Counted from the first letter of the stretch, positions 8,482 through 17,032 are shown. The stretch is 43,417 nucleotides of DNA from Azospirillum sp. TSO35-2 (GCF_003116095.1 NZ_LGRA01000022.1:503379-546795), one strand, 5' to 3'. The notes: a model not told the origin generated them from the sequence alone. Numbers and translations: made by a program.

Positions 8482-9036
8482 ATGGGCATCATGCCGGACA
8501 GCTGGATCCGCGAGATGGCCGAGACCAAGGGCATGATCGAACCCTTCGTCGAAACCCAGAAGCGCGAAGGCGTGATCTCCTACGGCGTGTCGTCCTACGG
8601 CTACGACGCCCGGGTGGCCGACGAGTTCAAGATCTTCACCAACGTCGACAACGCCATCGTCGACCCGAAGCGCTTCGACGACTCGAGCTTCGTCGACCGC
8701 AAGACCGACGTCTGCATCATCCCGCCCAACAGCTTCGCGCTGGCGCGCACGGTGGAGTATTTCCGCATCCCGCGCGACGTGCTGGTCATCTGCCTGGGCA
8801 AGAGCACCTACGCCCGCTGCGGCCTGATCGTGAACGTCACGCCGCTGGAGCCGGAGTGGGAAGGCCACGTCACCCTGGAAATCTCCAACACCACGCCGCT
8901 GCCGGCGAAGGTCTATGCGAACGAGGGCCTGTGCCAGTTCCTGTTCCTGAAGGGGGACAGCGTCTGCGAGGTGTCCTACGCCGACAAGGCCGGCAAATAC
9001 ATGGGGCAGAAGGGCGTCACGCTGCCCCGGCTGTGA
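8482..9036 (+). CDS. dcd: dCTP deaminase
   Basis: Predicted 184 aa cytosolic enzyme converting dCTP to dUTP plus ammonia, the main route to dUMP for thymidylate synthesis. Signature segments: SSYGYDARVADEF (38-49), KSTYARCG (107-114) with the nucleotide-contacting Ser and Arg, and GHVTLEISNTTP (128-139) with the catalytic Glu at 133. The C-terminus GKYMGQKGVTLPRL matches the family and closes over the active site. The ATG at 8482 is preceded by AAGGAG at about 8465-8470. Followed 73 bp later by murA; the two genes often neighbour one another in alphaproteobacteria. Confidence 0.97.
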   Translation: MGIMPDSWIREMAETKGMIEPFVETQKREGVISYGVSSYGYDARVADEFKIFTNVDNAIVDPKRFDDSSFVDRKTDVCIIPPNSFALARTVEYFRIPRDVLVICLGKSTYARCGLIVNVTPLEPEWEGHVTLEISNTTPLPAKVYANEGLCQFLFLKGDSVCEVSYADKAGKYMGQKGVTLPRL

Positions 9037-9040
9037 GGAC

Positions 9041-9058
9041 CCGGCCCGCCCGGGCCGG
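9041..9058. terminator. GC-rich hairpin after dcd
   Basis: CCGGCCCG-CC-CGGGCCGG, a nearly perfect palindrome immediately after the dcd stop. It has no T-tract, so it may be a weak terminator or an mRNA end stabiliser between dcd and murA. Confidence 0.35.
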
Positions 9059-9109
9059 CTGTAGAGTAGAGCGCACTCCTTAACGCGTACCCGCGAAAGA
9101 AACAGGTCC

Positions 9110-10402
<1,293 letters not shown>

Positions 10403-10443
10403 CAGGCGGGAGCGTCGAACCTCCCGCGTTTCCGAGAGGTGAC

Positions 10444-10932
10444 ATGACCATGACCCCGATCCGCCTGCGCGCGGAAGACGCCGAAGACCTGAAGGTCGTC
10501 TCCGCCTGCCTGCAGGACGCCATCCTGCCGATCGGCGACATGTGCTTCCAGCCCGACGAGAAGCGGTTCGTCATGGTCGTCAACCGCTTCCGCTGGGAAA
10601 GCGCCGACCAGCCGCGTCCCGGTCCGAGCGCCGACGATGACGACCTCGCCCCCTTCGAGCGCGTCCATTGCGGCGTGCGGGTGGAGGGGGTGACCGGCGC
10701 CAAGCTGCGCGGCCTCGACCTCAAGAACCGCGGCCAGATCCTGGAACTGCTGTCGATGGAGATGGTGGAGGGCGGCGGGGTCGACCTGCATTTCGCCGGG
10801 GGCGGCTGCGTCCGGCTGGACGGCCCGTCCTGGCGCGTGGTGGTGGAGGATCTGGGCGAGCCCTGGCCCACCGGCTGCAAACCCTGCCACCCGCCCGACC
10901 AGCCGGACGAACCGGCGGCGGGCGCCTCCTAG
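10444..10932 (+). CDS. DUF2948 family protein
   Basis: Predicted 162 aa cytoplasmic protein of an alphaproteobacterial family with no assigned function. Family features: RLRAEDAEDLKVVSACLQDA near the start, the KRFVMVVNRFRWE strand (40-52), an FERVHCGVRVEGV strand near the middle, and the GGCVRL-x-WRVVVEDLGEPWPTG end. The C-terminus carries a CKPCHPP motif and a Pro/Asp tail that look dispensable. A GAGAGGTGAC stretch precedes the ATG. It is linked to murA here; in several alphaproteobacteria hisD follows, but not in this window. Its stop overlaps the convergent gene's stop by 4 bp. Confidence 0.88.
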   Translation: MTMTPIRLRAEDAEDLKVVSACLQDAILPIGDMCFQPDEKRFVMVVNRFRWESADQPRPGPSADDDDLAPFERVHCGVRVEGVTGAKLRGLDLKNRGQILELLSMEMVEGGGVDLHFAGGGCVRLDGPSWRVVVEDLGEPWPTGCKPCHPPDQPDEPAAGAS

Positions 10933-11300
10933 CGTCCGGCGACCTGGGTGCCGTTGCGCAACTGGCGCAGCACGTCGGCGGCGGTCTTCCGATAGGTGAC
11001 GGTGTCGACGTCCTCGCCGGCGGCCAGTTGCGACCGGCGGACGGTGAAGAAGCGGTGACCGACGTCGAGCATGCCGCTGGCCTCGACCAGGACGCTCGAG
11101 TCCCTGCCGTCGGGGGTGGGCGCGACCGAAACGATCTGTCCCAGCTCCTCGCCCAGCAGCCCGGTGACCTCGGTGCCGACCAGATCGTCGCCGGTCTTCG
11201 GGTCGGCCGCCCAAGCGGCGCCGGGGCCGCCCGACTCGATGAGGACGAAGGACAGGGTTGCCGCCAGCACAAGGCTGGCCAACGTGTTCTGGAACCGCAT
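10929..11300 (-). CDS. Secreted PRC-barrel-like small protein
   Basis: Predicted 123 aa. The N-terminus MRFQNTLASLVLAATLSFVLIES with a later AWA-AD site looks like a signal peptide, so the protein is probably periplasmic. The mature part (DLVGTEVTGLLGEELGQIVSV, then SSVLVEASGMLDVGHRFFTV) resembles a PRC-barrel fold, a small beta-barrel used in protein-protein or membrane-surface contacts. I prefer the ATG at 11300 over the ATG at 11315 because GGAG sits 8 nt before it and the -10 box (11331-11336) leaves a sensible leader. The C-terminus VLRQLRNGTQVAGR is basic. Function unknown. Confidence 0.78.
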   Translation of the reverse strand: MRFQNTLASLVLAATLSFVLIESGGPGAAWAADPKTGDDLVGTEVTGLLGEELGQIVSVAPTPDGRDSSVLVEASGMLDVGHRFFTVRRSQLAAGEDVDTVTYRKTAADVLRQLRNGTQVAGR

Positions 11301-11330
11301 GTTTCGGGCTCCCATCGCTGAAGTGTGTCG

Positions 11331-11339
11331 ATTATATCA
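11331..11339 (-). promoter_or_regulatory. Extended -10 promoter for the small PRC-barrel gene
   Basis: On the minus strand TGATATAAT gives a perfect TATAAT with the upstream TGN extension. The expected start point is near 11324, giving a leader of about 24 nt before the ATG at 11300. No convincing -35 box, as is usual for extended -10 promoters. Confidence 0.55.
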
Positions 11340-11435
11340 CGTTCAACATGGGAATTGGGGAAGGGTTCCCGCGGAACCATCCAGAGGTAATCCGGTTGCT
11401 GGAGGTCGTGACCAACAGCGAAGGAGAGTCTCCTC

Positions 11436-12008
11436 ATGGCTCAGACACTGACCGGCAAGACCGTCGCCGTGCTCGCCACCGATGGATTCGAGCAGGTGGA
11501 ACTGACCGAGCCGGTGAAGGCGCTGCGCGACGCCGGGGCCACGGTCCAGGTCGTCTCCCCGAAGACCGGGAAAATCCAGGGCTGGAACCACCATGACAAG
11601 GGCGAGACGGTGGCGGTGGACGTCGCGCTCGACCGGGCGGACGCCGCCCGCTACGACGCGCTGCTGCTGCCCGGCGGCGTGATCAACCCCGACGCGTTGC
11701 GTCTGGAGCCGAAGGCGATCGCGTTCGTGAAGAGCTTCGTGGAGTCCGGCCGGCCGATCGCGGCGATCTGCCACGGCCCCTGGACCCTGATCGACGCCGG
11801 CGGCGTGCGCGGCAAGCGCATGACCTCGTGGCCGTCGCTGCAGACCGACCTGCGCAACGCCGGCGCCACCTGGACCGACGAGCCGGTGGTGACCGACCAT
11901 GGTCTGGTCACCTCGCGCAAGCCCGACGACATCCCGGCCTTCTGCCGCAAGATGATCGAGGAATTCGCCGAAGGCCGCCACGCCGGCCACCGCCACGCGG
12001 CGGAGTAG
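11436..12008 (+). CDS. DJ-1/PfpI family protein (YhbO/PfpI-like, putative deglycase or protease)
   Basis: Predicted 190 aa cytosolic protein of the class I glutamine-amidotransferase-like fold. Nucleophile elbow AICHGPW with Cys112-His113; the conserved acid is in DGFEQVEL (Glu19 or Glu22), which activates the Cys in the family. LLLPGGVINPD (77-86) is the typical loop. Relatives are described as stress-linked proteases or methylglyoxal-repair deglycases; which applies here is not decided by sequence. The C-terminus RHAGHRHAAE is His-rich, an addition that could bind metal. The start has GGAGAG about 9 nt upstream. The gene is alone on its strand. Confidence 0.92.
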   Translation: MAQTLTGKTVAVLATDGFEQVELTEPVKALRDAGATVQVVSPKTGKIQGWNHHDKGETVAVDVALDRADAARYDALLLPGGVINPDALRLEPKAIAFVKSFVESGRPIAAICHGPWTLIDAGGVRGKRMTSWPSLQTDLRNAGATWTDEPVVTDHGLVTSRKPDDIPAFCRKMIEEFAEGRHAGHRHAAE

Positions 12009-12026
12009 GGGGCTGCCTTCTGCCCG

Positions 12027-12053
12027 GCCCTTCCCGGAACGTCGGGGAAGGGC
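12027..12053. terminator. Hairpin between convergent genes
   Basis: GCCCTTCCC (12027-12035), 9-nt loop, GGGAAGGGC (12045-12053): a perfect 9-bp stem in the 56-bp gap between the PfpI gene and the convergent response regulator. There is no T-run; it is probably a bidirectional transcript end. Confidence 0.5.
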
Positions 12054-12064
12054 TGGGGTGGGGG

Positions 12065-12727
12065 CTAGGCCGTGACCAGCGGCGACAAGCCGTTCTGGAT
12101 CGCCCACACCGCCGCCTGGGTGCGGTTCTGGGCGTTGATCTTCCGCATCACGTTCTTGAAATGCATCTTCACGGTCGATTCCGTGATGTGCAGGTTGCGC
12201 GCGATCGCCTTGTTCGACTGGCCGGCCAGGAGGCAGCGCAGGATCTGCACCTCGCGCTTCGACAGGTCGCCGCTGGGCGGCACGGCAATCGGCACCGGGG
12301 CCGGGCGTTCGTTCACCGCGGCCATCAGCAGGCCGGCGACGTGGGTCGGGTAGACGACCTCGCCCAGCATCACCAGCCGCAGGGCGCGCAGCAGGGATTC
12401 GCTGGACATGCTCTTGTTCAGGTAGGCGTCGGCGCCGGCCTTCAGCGACTGCGACAGGCTGCGGTCGGCGATGGTGTCGGCCAGCACGGCGATCCGCGCC
12501 GAGGTGCCGTCGCGCAGACGGCGGATGCCAGCGATCTCCTCCGCCATGCCGTCCTGGAGCGCCAGCACGATCAGGTCCGGCTCGTCGCCGTCGGCGATGA
12601 GGTCGAGCGCGTCGTCGGCGCTGGCGGCGTGGGCGCTGACCCGGAAGGGGCCGCCGCCGATCAACGTCGCCAAGGCCGCCGAGAACAGGCGGTCATGATC
12701 CACCAGCATAACGTTCCATGTTTTCAT
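12065..12727 (-). CDS. LuxR/NarL-family response regulator with degenerate receiver
   Basis: Predicted 220 aa regulator. Receiver at 5-120 and LuxR-type HTH at about 155-212 (SKREVQILRCLLAGQSNKAIA, then ESTVKMHFKNVMRKI). The usual phospho-acceptor Asp at the end of beta-3 is Ala56 (LIVLALQDG), and the conserved Thr/Ser of beta-4 reads Ala (VLAD, about 83). Asp10/Asp12 and Lys105 are kept. It therefore probably does not work by ordinary aspartate phosphorylation and may be an atypical, constitutive or ligand-controlled regulator. The ATG at 12727 has GGAGGG six bases upstream. No histidine kinase is adjacent. A second LuxR-type regulator is divergent from it. Confidence 0.92.
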   Translation of the reverse strand: MKTWNVMLVDHDRLFSAALATLIGGGPFRVSAHAASADDALDLIADGDEPDLIVLALQDGMAEEIAGIRRLRDGTSARIAVLADTIADRSLSQSLKAGADAYLNKSMSSESLLRALRLVMLGEVVYPTHVAGLLMAAVNERPAPVPIAVPPSGDLSKREVQILRCLLAGQSNKAIARNLHITESTVKMHFKNVMRKINAQNRTQAAVWAIQNGLSPLVTA

Positions 12728-12823
12728 CGATGTCCCTCCGCAAGGCCACCCGCTGCGGGCGGCGATGCCGCGTGATCCGGTCCCGACAGCCGGGCAAACC
12801 GGCACGGCCGGTCCGAGCCGTTT

Positions 12824-12860
12824 TTTCGAACATAAAAAATTCTATCAATATTGTTCGAAA
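12824..12860. promoter_or_regulatory. Inverted repeat TTTCGAACA-N19-TGTTCGAAA (candidate operator)
   Basis: Two perfect 9-bp half-sites (12824-12832 and 12852-12860), each with a TTCGAA core, are 28 bp apart centre to centre. They bracket the -10 box of the minus-strand regulator: one half lies at the expected start point, the other near the -35 zone. That placement is what one expects of an autoregulatory or cross-regulatory site, possibly for one of the two flanking LuxR-type proteins. The binding protein is an inference. Confidence 0.5.
12839..12847 (-). promoter_or_regulatory. Extended -10 promoter of the degenerate response regulator
   Basis: Minus-strand TGATAGAAT: TAGAAT (five of six match) with TGN extension. 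The predicted start is near 12832 and leaves a leader of about 105 nt before the ATG at 12727. No clear -35 box; the right half of the inverted repeat occupies that zone. Confidence 0.45.
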
Positions 12861-12966
12861 CAGCGGGCTTTACGCTTCGTGCTGGGATGATTTATACGGT
12901 TCATTAACGAACGGCGCAAGGTGAGAACAAGAAGGTCACAGGCAATAGATCAGGTTGCGTCGGAAA

Positions 12967-12994
12967 TTGACCGCACCCTCGATCCTTCGATATT
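12967..12994 (+). promoter_or_regulatory. Candidate promoter of the plus-strand response regulator
   Basis: TTGACC (12967-12972), 16-bp spacer, GATATT (12989-12994). About 108 bp upstream of the start codon at 13103. Moderate match only. Confidence 0.35.
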
Positions 12995-13102
12995 TCGGGG
13001 TAGTGGCACCTGCCGACGTCGCGAATGAACCGCTTTCATCTGTGGGCTTTTTGGTGTTCTTGGCCCTTCTGAAAAGCGGTCCGCTGACCATAAGGGGACA
13101 CG

Positions 13103-13834
13103 ATGGAGTTCGAGCTTCAAGCGCGCGGCGGTTCGCGTAGCGCGGGCAATCCCACACGGATTTTTCTGGTGGTCGACGAGCAGCCGATGGTCCGCCACGG
13201 CTTTGCCCTGTCCATTGGCGAGATCTGTCCGGATGCCCGCGTGCTGGAGGCCGGAACGCTGGATGAAGCGCTGGCCATCGGCCGCCATACCCCGGAATTG
13301 GCCCTGGTCCTGTATGACCCCGGCCCGGCCCGGCCCGACAGCGCGGAGGGTGGGGCGGAGGCCGCGACCGGTCCCTTCGCCGGGCTGCGCCGCCTGAAAG
13401 AGACGCTGGGCGCGGTGCCGGTGCTGATCCTGACCAACTCCGACGAGGTGGCGGACATCGTCGACAGCGTCCGGCTGGGTGCCCGCGGCTATGTGCTGAA
13501 GACCAGCCCGCCGGAGGTGCTGGAGCACGCCATCTCGCTGGCGCTGAGCGGCGACATCTTCCTGCCGCTGCCACGGGCGGTGCTGAACGGTGCGCTGGCC
13601 GAGGCGACGCGGGGCAACGACGACATCCTCGACCGGCTGACCGACCGCCAGCGCGACGTGTTTGAACTTCTGCTGGCCGGCCATTCCAACAAGGAGATCG
13701 CCCGCGGGCTGGGCGTGCTGGAAGGCACGGTCAAGGTGCATGTCCGCGCGATCATGCAGAAGCTGGGCGTGCGCAACCGCACCCAGGTCGCGGTGGTCGC
13801 CGCGCGCAACGGCTGCTTTTCCGGCGAGGGATGA
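13103..13834 (+). CDS. LuxR/NarL-family response regulator
   Basis: Predicted 243 aa regulator with an N-terminal extension, receiver at about 18-145 and LuxR HTH at about 177-235 (LTDRQRDVFELLLAGHSNKEIA, GTVKVHVRAIMQKLG). Receiver key residues are present: D25-E26, D72 as probable phospho-acceptor (VLYDPG), T111 and K133. A 20-residue Gly/Ala/Pro-rich insertion follows D72 in the beta3-alpha3 loop, which is unusual. It is divergent from the phospho-acceptor-less paralogue; their HTH domains resemble each other, suggesting related DNA sites. In Azospirillum, LuxR-type regulators such as FlcA control flocculation and surface glycans; a similar role here is speculation. No cognate kinase nearby. 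Confidence 0.92.
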   Translation: MEFELQARGGSRSAGNPTRIFLVVDEQPMVRHGFALSIGEICPDARVLEAGTLDEALAIGRHTPELALVLYDPGPARPDSAEGGAEAATGPFAGLRRLKETLGAVPVLILTNSDEVADIVDSVRLGARGYVLKTSPPEVLEHAISLALSGDIFLPLPRAVLNGALAEATRGNDDILDRLTDRQRDVFELLLAGHSNKEIARGLGVLEGTVKVHVRAIMQKLGVRNRTQVAVVAARNGCFSGEG

Positions 13835-13851
13835 GCGGAACCGCCCCGGCC

Positions 13852-14511
13852 TCAACGGAGCCGGTCGTCCCCGCCGGCTCCCTTCCGTGAGAGATCGCGC
13901 AGATAGGCGCAGAACATATCCGCCATCGCGTCGGCGTAGGCCTGGATGTCGGCCGCGGTCCGCGGCGTCCCGGAAAATTGCTTCCCGGCCGCGCTCAGGG
14001 TGGAGGTGATGAGGGTCCCGGCCATGTCGCGGACCGCATCCGGTGCGCCCGGCAGGGTGTCCCGCATATAATCGTCGATCAGGCGCTTCCCGGCCGCACG
14101 CGTCTCCTGCGCTTCGGGAGAGTCGCGGTAGAGGGGCGCGGCGTCGTTCAGCGCCACGCGGACGGCCGCTTCCTCGCACTCGGACCTGATGAAGGCATGG
14201 ACGAGGGGCCTCATCCGGTCGAGCGGCGGCTGGCCGGGATCGCGAAGGATCCCCTCCATCATCGTGGCCGTCCGTGTCCATTCGTCGCTCTGGAGACGAA
14301 ACAGGATCGCGGCCTTGTTCGGGAAATACTGGTAGAGCGATCCGACGCTGACCCCGGCCCTCTCCGCCACCCGTGCGGTGGTGAAGCGTTGCGCCCCTTC
14401 CTTGGCCAGAACCTGAATGGCGGCCTCCAGAATCGTCTCGACCAGACGGGTCGACCGGTCCTGTTTGGGCTGTTTTCTCGAGGAAATACAAGGGTGTGAT
14501 CGGTCGCTCAT
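13852..14511 (-). CDS. TetR/AcrR-family transcriptional regulator
   Basis: Predicted 219 aa repressor-type protein. DNA-binding domain at about 18-65: STRLVETILEAAIQVLAKEG, then the HTH FTTARVAERAGVSVGSLYQYFPNK. The C-terminal helical ligand domain is family-variable. The ATG at 14511 (MSDRSHPC) starts just before the domain; longer starts would cross the intergenic palindrome. It is divergent from an O-methyltransferase gene, with a 13-bp palindrome between them, so it very probably controls that gene and itself. The ligand is unknown. Confidence 0.92.
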   Translation of the reverse strand: MSDRSHPCISSRKQPKQDRSTRLVETILEAAIQVLAKEGAQRFTTARVAERAGVSVGSLYQYFPNKAAILFRLQSDEWTRTATMMEGILRDPGQPPLDRMRPLVHAFIRSECEEAAVRVALNDAAPLYRDSPEAQETRAAGKRLIDDYMRDTLPGAPDAVRDMAGTLITSTLSAAGKQFSGTPRTAADIQAYADAMADMFCAYLRDLSRKGAGGDDRLR

Positions 14512-14531
14512 CGACGGTTCCGGCAATGCGA

Positions 14532-14590
14532 TTGGGAAAGGCGACGAATTATTCGTATTCTGTGGTCCGGCACAAGCACGGCTTTCCCAA
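14532..14590. promoter_or_regulatory. Operator/promoter region: ACGAAT-T-ATTCGT palindrome inside a TTGGGAAAG/CTTTCCCAA repeat
   Basis: The palindrome ACGAAT-T-ATTCGT (14544-14556) lies between a TTGGGA (-35 like, 14532-14537) and TATTCT (-10 like, 14556-14561) of the plus-strand methyltransferase. A minus-strand AATAAT box overlaps the palindrome for the TetR gene. A further perfect 9-bp inverted repeat, TTGGGAAAG (14532-14540) and CTTTCCCAA (14582-14590), encloses it. This is the classical layout for TetR control of a divergent pair. Confidence 0.6.
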
Positions 14591-14608
14591 CCGGATCGGA
14601 ATTTTCCC

Positions 14609-15274
14609 ATGGATACCCTTTGCACGCTTGCCAGCGCCCCGCTCGCGCCGCTGCTGGATCGTCTGTTCAACGAGGCGGATGCCGCGACCAGCCCCGTGCT
14701 GACCGCCGTCAGCCATGAGGAGCGGGAGCGGCTGTTGCGCAGCAAGACCGAGTATCTCGACCTCTACGGACGCTTGAAGGACGTGGCGCTTCCGGTGTCG
14801 CGCGAAACCGGCAGGCTGCTGTACATGCTGGCGCGAAGCACGCGTGCGCGGACGGTCGTCGAGTTCGGCACTTCGTTCGGCATCTCGACCTTGCATCTTG
14901 CCGCGGCGCTTCGGGACAACGGCGGCGGACGGCTCGTCACCAGCGAGTTCGAACCGACCAAGGTGGCACGGGCCCGCACGCATCTGACGCAGGGGGGCTT
15001 GATCGACCTCGTCGACATCAGGGAAGGGGACGCGCTGCGGACGCTGGCCGCCGACCTGCCGGACACGGTCGACCTGCTGCTTCTCGACGGCGCGAAGGCG
15101 CTCTACTCCGACATCCTCGATCTGGTGGAAGGCCGTCTGCGGCCGGGTGCGCTGGTCGTCGCGGACAACGCGGACCATTGCCCGGAATTTCTGGAACGCG
15201 TCCGCTCACCGGCGGGTGGCTATCTGTCGGTCCCGGTCGCCGGGGACGTCGAGGTTTCCATGCGGATCGGCTGA
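14609..15274 (+). CDS. Class I SAM-dependent O-methyltransferase (caffeoyl-CoA/catechol type)
   Basis: Predicted 221 aa cytosolic methyltransferase. Motif I VVEFGTSFGIST (83-94) binds SAM, the acidic SEFEPTK (112-118) contacts the ribose, and LLLLDGAKALY (157-167) matches the metal-dependent O-methyltransferase motif (Asp with adjacent Lys), with VVADNADH (183-190) completing the divalent-metal site. The SPVLTAVSHEERERLL region is the family's N-terminal cap. Start ATG at 14609; no strong Shine-Dalgarno. Small-molecule substrate unknown; control by the divergent TetR protein suggests a response to a phenolic or similar compound (inference). Confidence 0.9.
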   Translation: MDTLCTLASAPLAPLLDRLFNEADAATSPVLTAVSHEERERLLRSKTEYLDLYGRLKDVALPVSRETGRLLYMLARSTRARTVVEFGTSFGISTLHLAAALRDNGGGRLVTSEFEPTKVARARTHLTQGGLIDLVDIREGDALRTLAADLPDTVDLLLLDGAKALYSDILDLVEGRLRPGALVVADNADHCPEFLERVRSPAGGYLSVPVAGDVEVSMRIG

Positions 15275-15369
15275 CGCGGAAGGCGTCGGGCGCACCCTCC
15301 ACATTCGTTTGCACCGGCCCGTCCGCTTCCGGCAGACTGCCCGCGGGATCACGGCGAGGGAGCGGGCGG

Positions 15370-16263
15370 GTGACGGAAACGGTGCTGGCGGACACTCCGG
15401 TGGTGGAGGAGAGGCGGGGCGGGGAAAAGAAGGTCGCGGTCCATGGCGCCGCGACCCTGCGGTTCGAGCATCGCCACGGCGAAACCCGTCTGGCGACCCT
15501 CTATCACCACGACCCGCTGCGTGTCCTGCTGCCGACCCCGCGCCGCGGCGATCTGCCCATCGGCGTGCTCGCCACCACGTCGGGCGGGATGGTGGGGGGC
15601 GACCGGCTGGACATCGCCCTGTCCGCCGGCCCCGGCGCCCGCGCCGTCATCACCACCCAGGCGGCGGAGAAGGTCTATCGCTCCACCGGTGACACCTGCC
15701 GCATCGACACGGCGGTGGCGGTGGAGGATGGCGCCTGGCTGGAATGGATGCCGCAGGAGGCCATCGTCTTCGAGGGCGCCCGTCTGCGCCGGCTGACCCG
15801 GCTCGACCTGTCCGGCACCGGCCGTGCCATCGCCGGCGAGATGCTGGTCTTCGGCCGTGCCGCCTTCGGCGAGACGGTGTCGCGCGGCCTGATCCGCGAC
15901 GCCTGGGAGGTCGCCCGCGACGGCCGCCTGATCTGGGCCGACGCGCTGCATCTGGACGACGACATCGCCGAGGCGCTCGCCCACCCCGCCGGCTTGGCCG
16001 GTGCCGCTGCCTGCGCCACCCTGCTGCACGCCTCCCCCGACGCCGCCCGCCACCTCGACGCCGTCCGCGCGCTCGCCGAGCCGCTGGTCACTTCGTCGGG
16101 AGGCGCCCGCATCGGCGCCACCGCGCTGGACGGCCTGCTGGTCGTCCGCATCCTCGGCGGCGACGCCCGCGCCGTGCGCCGCGCCTACGCGACGCTGTGG
16201 TCCGGGCTGCGCAGTGAGGCCGCCGGGCTGCCGACGCGCCTGCCGCGGCTGTGGGAGGTGTGA
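15370..16263 (+). CDS. ureD: Urease accessory protein UreD
   Basis: Predicted 297 aa chaperone that, with UreF and UreG, binds apo-urease and enables nickel insertion. Family traits: HGAATLRFEHRHGETRLATLYHHDPLRVL at the start, LATTSGGMVGGDRLDI (about 70-85), ITTQAAEKVYRS (about 96-107) and WLEWMPQEAIVFEGA (about 123-137). I use the GTG at 15370 because a GAGGGAG Shine-Dalgarno precedes it and the first family-like residues follow within 25 aa; an upstream ATG in the same frame lies inside the methyltransferase gene. First gene of the urease operon. Confidence 0.94.
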   Translation: MTETVLADTPVVEERRGGEKKVAVHGAATLRFEHRHGETRLATLYHHDPLRVLLPTPRRGDLPIGVLATTSGGMVGGDRLDIALSAGPGARAVITTQAAEKVYRSTGDTCRIDTAVAVEDGAWLEWMPQEAIVFEGARLRRLTRLDLSGTGRAIAGEMLVFGRAAFGETVSRGLIRDAWEVARDGRLIWADALHLDDDIAEALAHPAGLAGAAACATLLHASPDAARHLDAVRALAEPLVTSSGGARIGATALDGLLVVRILGGDARAVRRAYATLWSGLRSEAAGLPTRLPRLWEV

Positions 16264-16319
16264 CGCCAAGGCCGCGCTTCCCGCCCAGCGCTTTCAAGCC
16301 ACTACGTCATACGACGCAC

Positions 16320-16347
16320 TTGGCGCGCCGCAGCATCGTGGCATAAT
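16320..16347 (+). promoter_or_regulatory. Candidate internal promoter upstream of ureA
   Basis: TTGGCG (16320-16325), 16-bp spacer, CATAAT (16342-16347) with TG at -14/-15. It lies in the 145-bp ureD-ureA gap and would let the structural genes ureABC be expressed apart from ureD. Confidence 0.5.
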
Positions 16348-16408
16348 CGCCCCAACGAACCGGTGCCGGATCCGGCGACGAACAGGGCGGCGAAAGGGCA
16401 ATCCCCCG

Positions 16409-16711
16409 ATGAACCTGACAGGGCGCGAGAAGGACAAGCTGCTCGTCGCGATGGCGGCGATGGTGGCGCGGCGGCGGCTGGAACGCGGCGTCAAGCTGAA
16501 CCATCCGGAGGCGGTCGCCCTCATCACCGATTTCGTGGTCGAGGGCGCGCGCGACGGCCGCACGGTGGCCGAGTTGATGCGCGACGGCGCCACCGTGCTG
16601 ACCCGCGATCAGGTGATGGACGGCATCCCGGAGATGATCCACGACATCCAGGTCGAGGCCACCTTCCCGGACGGCACCAAGCTCGTCACCGTCCACCAGC
16701 CGATCCGTTGA
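16409..16711 (+). CDS. ureA: Urease subunit gamma
   Basis: Predicted 100 aa, the exact usual length of UreA. Sequence follows the family throughout: MNLTGREKDKLLVAMAAMVA, RGVKLNHPEAVALITDFVVEGARDGR, then MDGIPEMIHDIQVEATFPDGTKLVTVH. Forms the (alpha-beta-gamma)3 urease with UreB and UreC. Start ATG at 16409 after AAAGGGCAA. The gap to ureB is 15 bp. Confidence 0.97.
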   Translation: MNLTGREKDKLLVAMAAMVARRRLERGVKLNHPEAVALITDFVVEGARDGRTVAELMRDGATVLTRDQVMDGIPEMIHDIQVEATFPDGTKLVTVHQPIR

Positions 16712-16726
16712 GGGGGCCGAACGACC

Positions 16727-17032
16727 ATGAAACCCGGTGAACTCTTCCCGGCGGCCGGCGAGATCGTGCTGAACGACGGCCGCGCCACGGTGGAACTCGA
16801 CGTCGCCAACGCCGGCGACCGGCCGATCCAGGTCGGCTCGCACTTCCATTTCTATGAAACCAACAGCGCGCTGACCTTCGACCGCGAGCAGGCGCGCGGC
16901 TTCCGGCTCGACATTCCGGCGGGCACGGCGGTGCGCTTCGAACCGGGGCAGACCCGGCGGGTGACGCTGGTCGCCTATGGCGGCGACCGGGTGGTGATCG
17001 GCTTCAACCGCAAGGTCAACGGCGCCCTCTGA
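16727..17032 (+). CDS. ureB: Urease subunit beta
   Basis: Predicted 101 aa. Family landmarks: the MKPGELFPAAGEIVLNDGR start, VANAGDRPIQVGSHFHFYETN (about 26-46), FDREQARGFRLDIPAGTAVRFEPGQ, ending IGFNRKVNGAL. Structural subunit packing on the alpha subunit near the active-site flap. 26 bp before ureC. Confidence 0.97.
   Translation: MKPGELFPAAGEIVLNDGRATVELDVANAGDRPIQVGSHFHFYETNSALTFDREQARGFRLDIPAGTAVRFEPGQTRRVTLVAYGGDRVVIGFNRKVNGAL

Larger units (their letters stand above)
12728..13102. other. AT-rich divergent regulatory region (no gene seen)
   Basis: 375 bp between the two response regulator genes, clearly lower in GC than its surroundings, especially 12821-12905. It holds an inverted repeat and an extended -10 for the minus-strand gene and a separate candidate promoter for the plus-strand gene, listed separately. 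A short open frame at 12955-13140 has no gene-like codon use and overlaps the next gene, so it is not called. Confidence 0.6.

Noticed and set aside
12955..13140. Small open frame of 61 codons in the regulator intergenic region
   Set aside because: Overlaps the next gene's start, lacks a ribosome-binding site and shows no coding bias.
15275..15369. Sigma-54 (RpoN) promoter ahead of ureD
   Set aside because: I looked for the GG-N10-GC pattern because urease is often under nitrogen control, but found only a TTGCA without a properly spaced TGGCAC.
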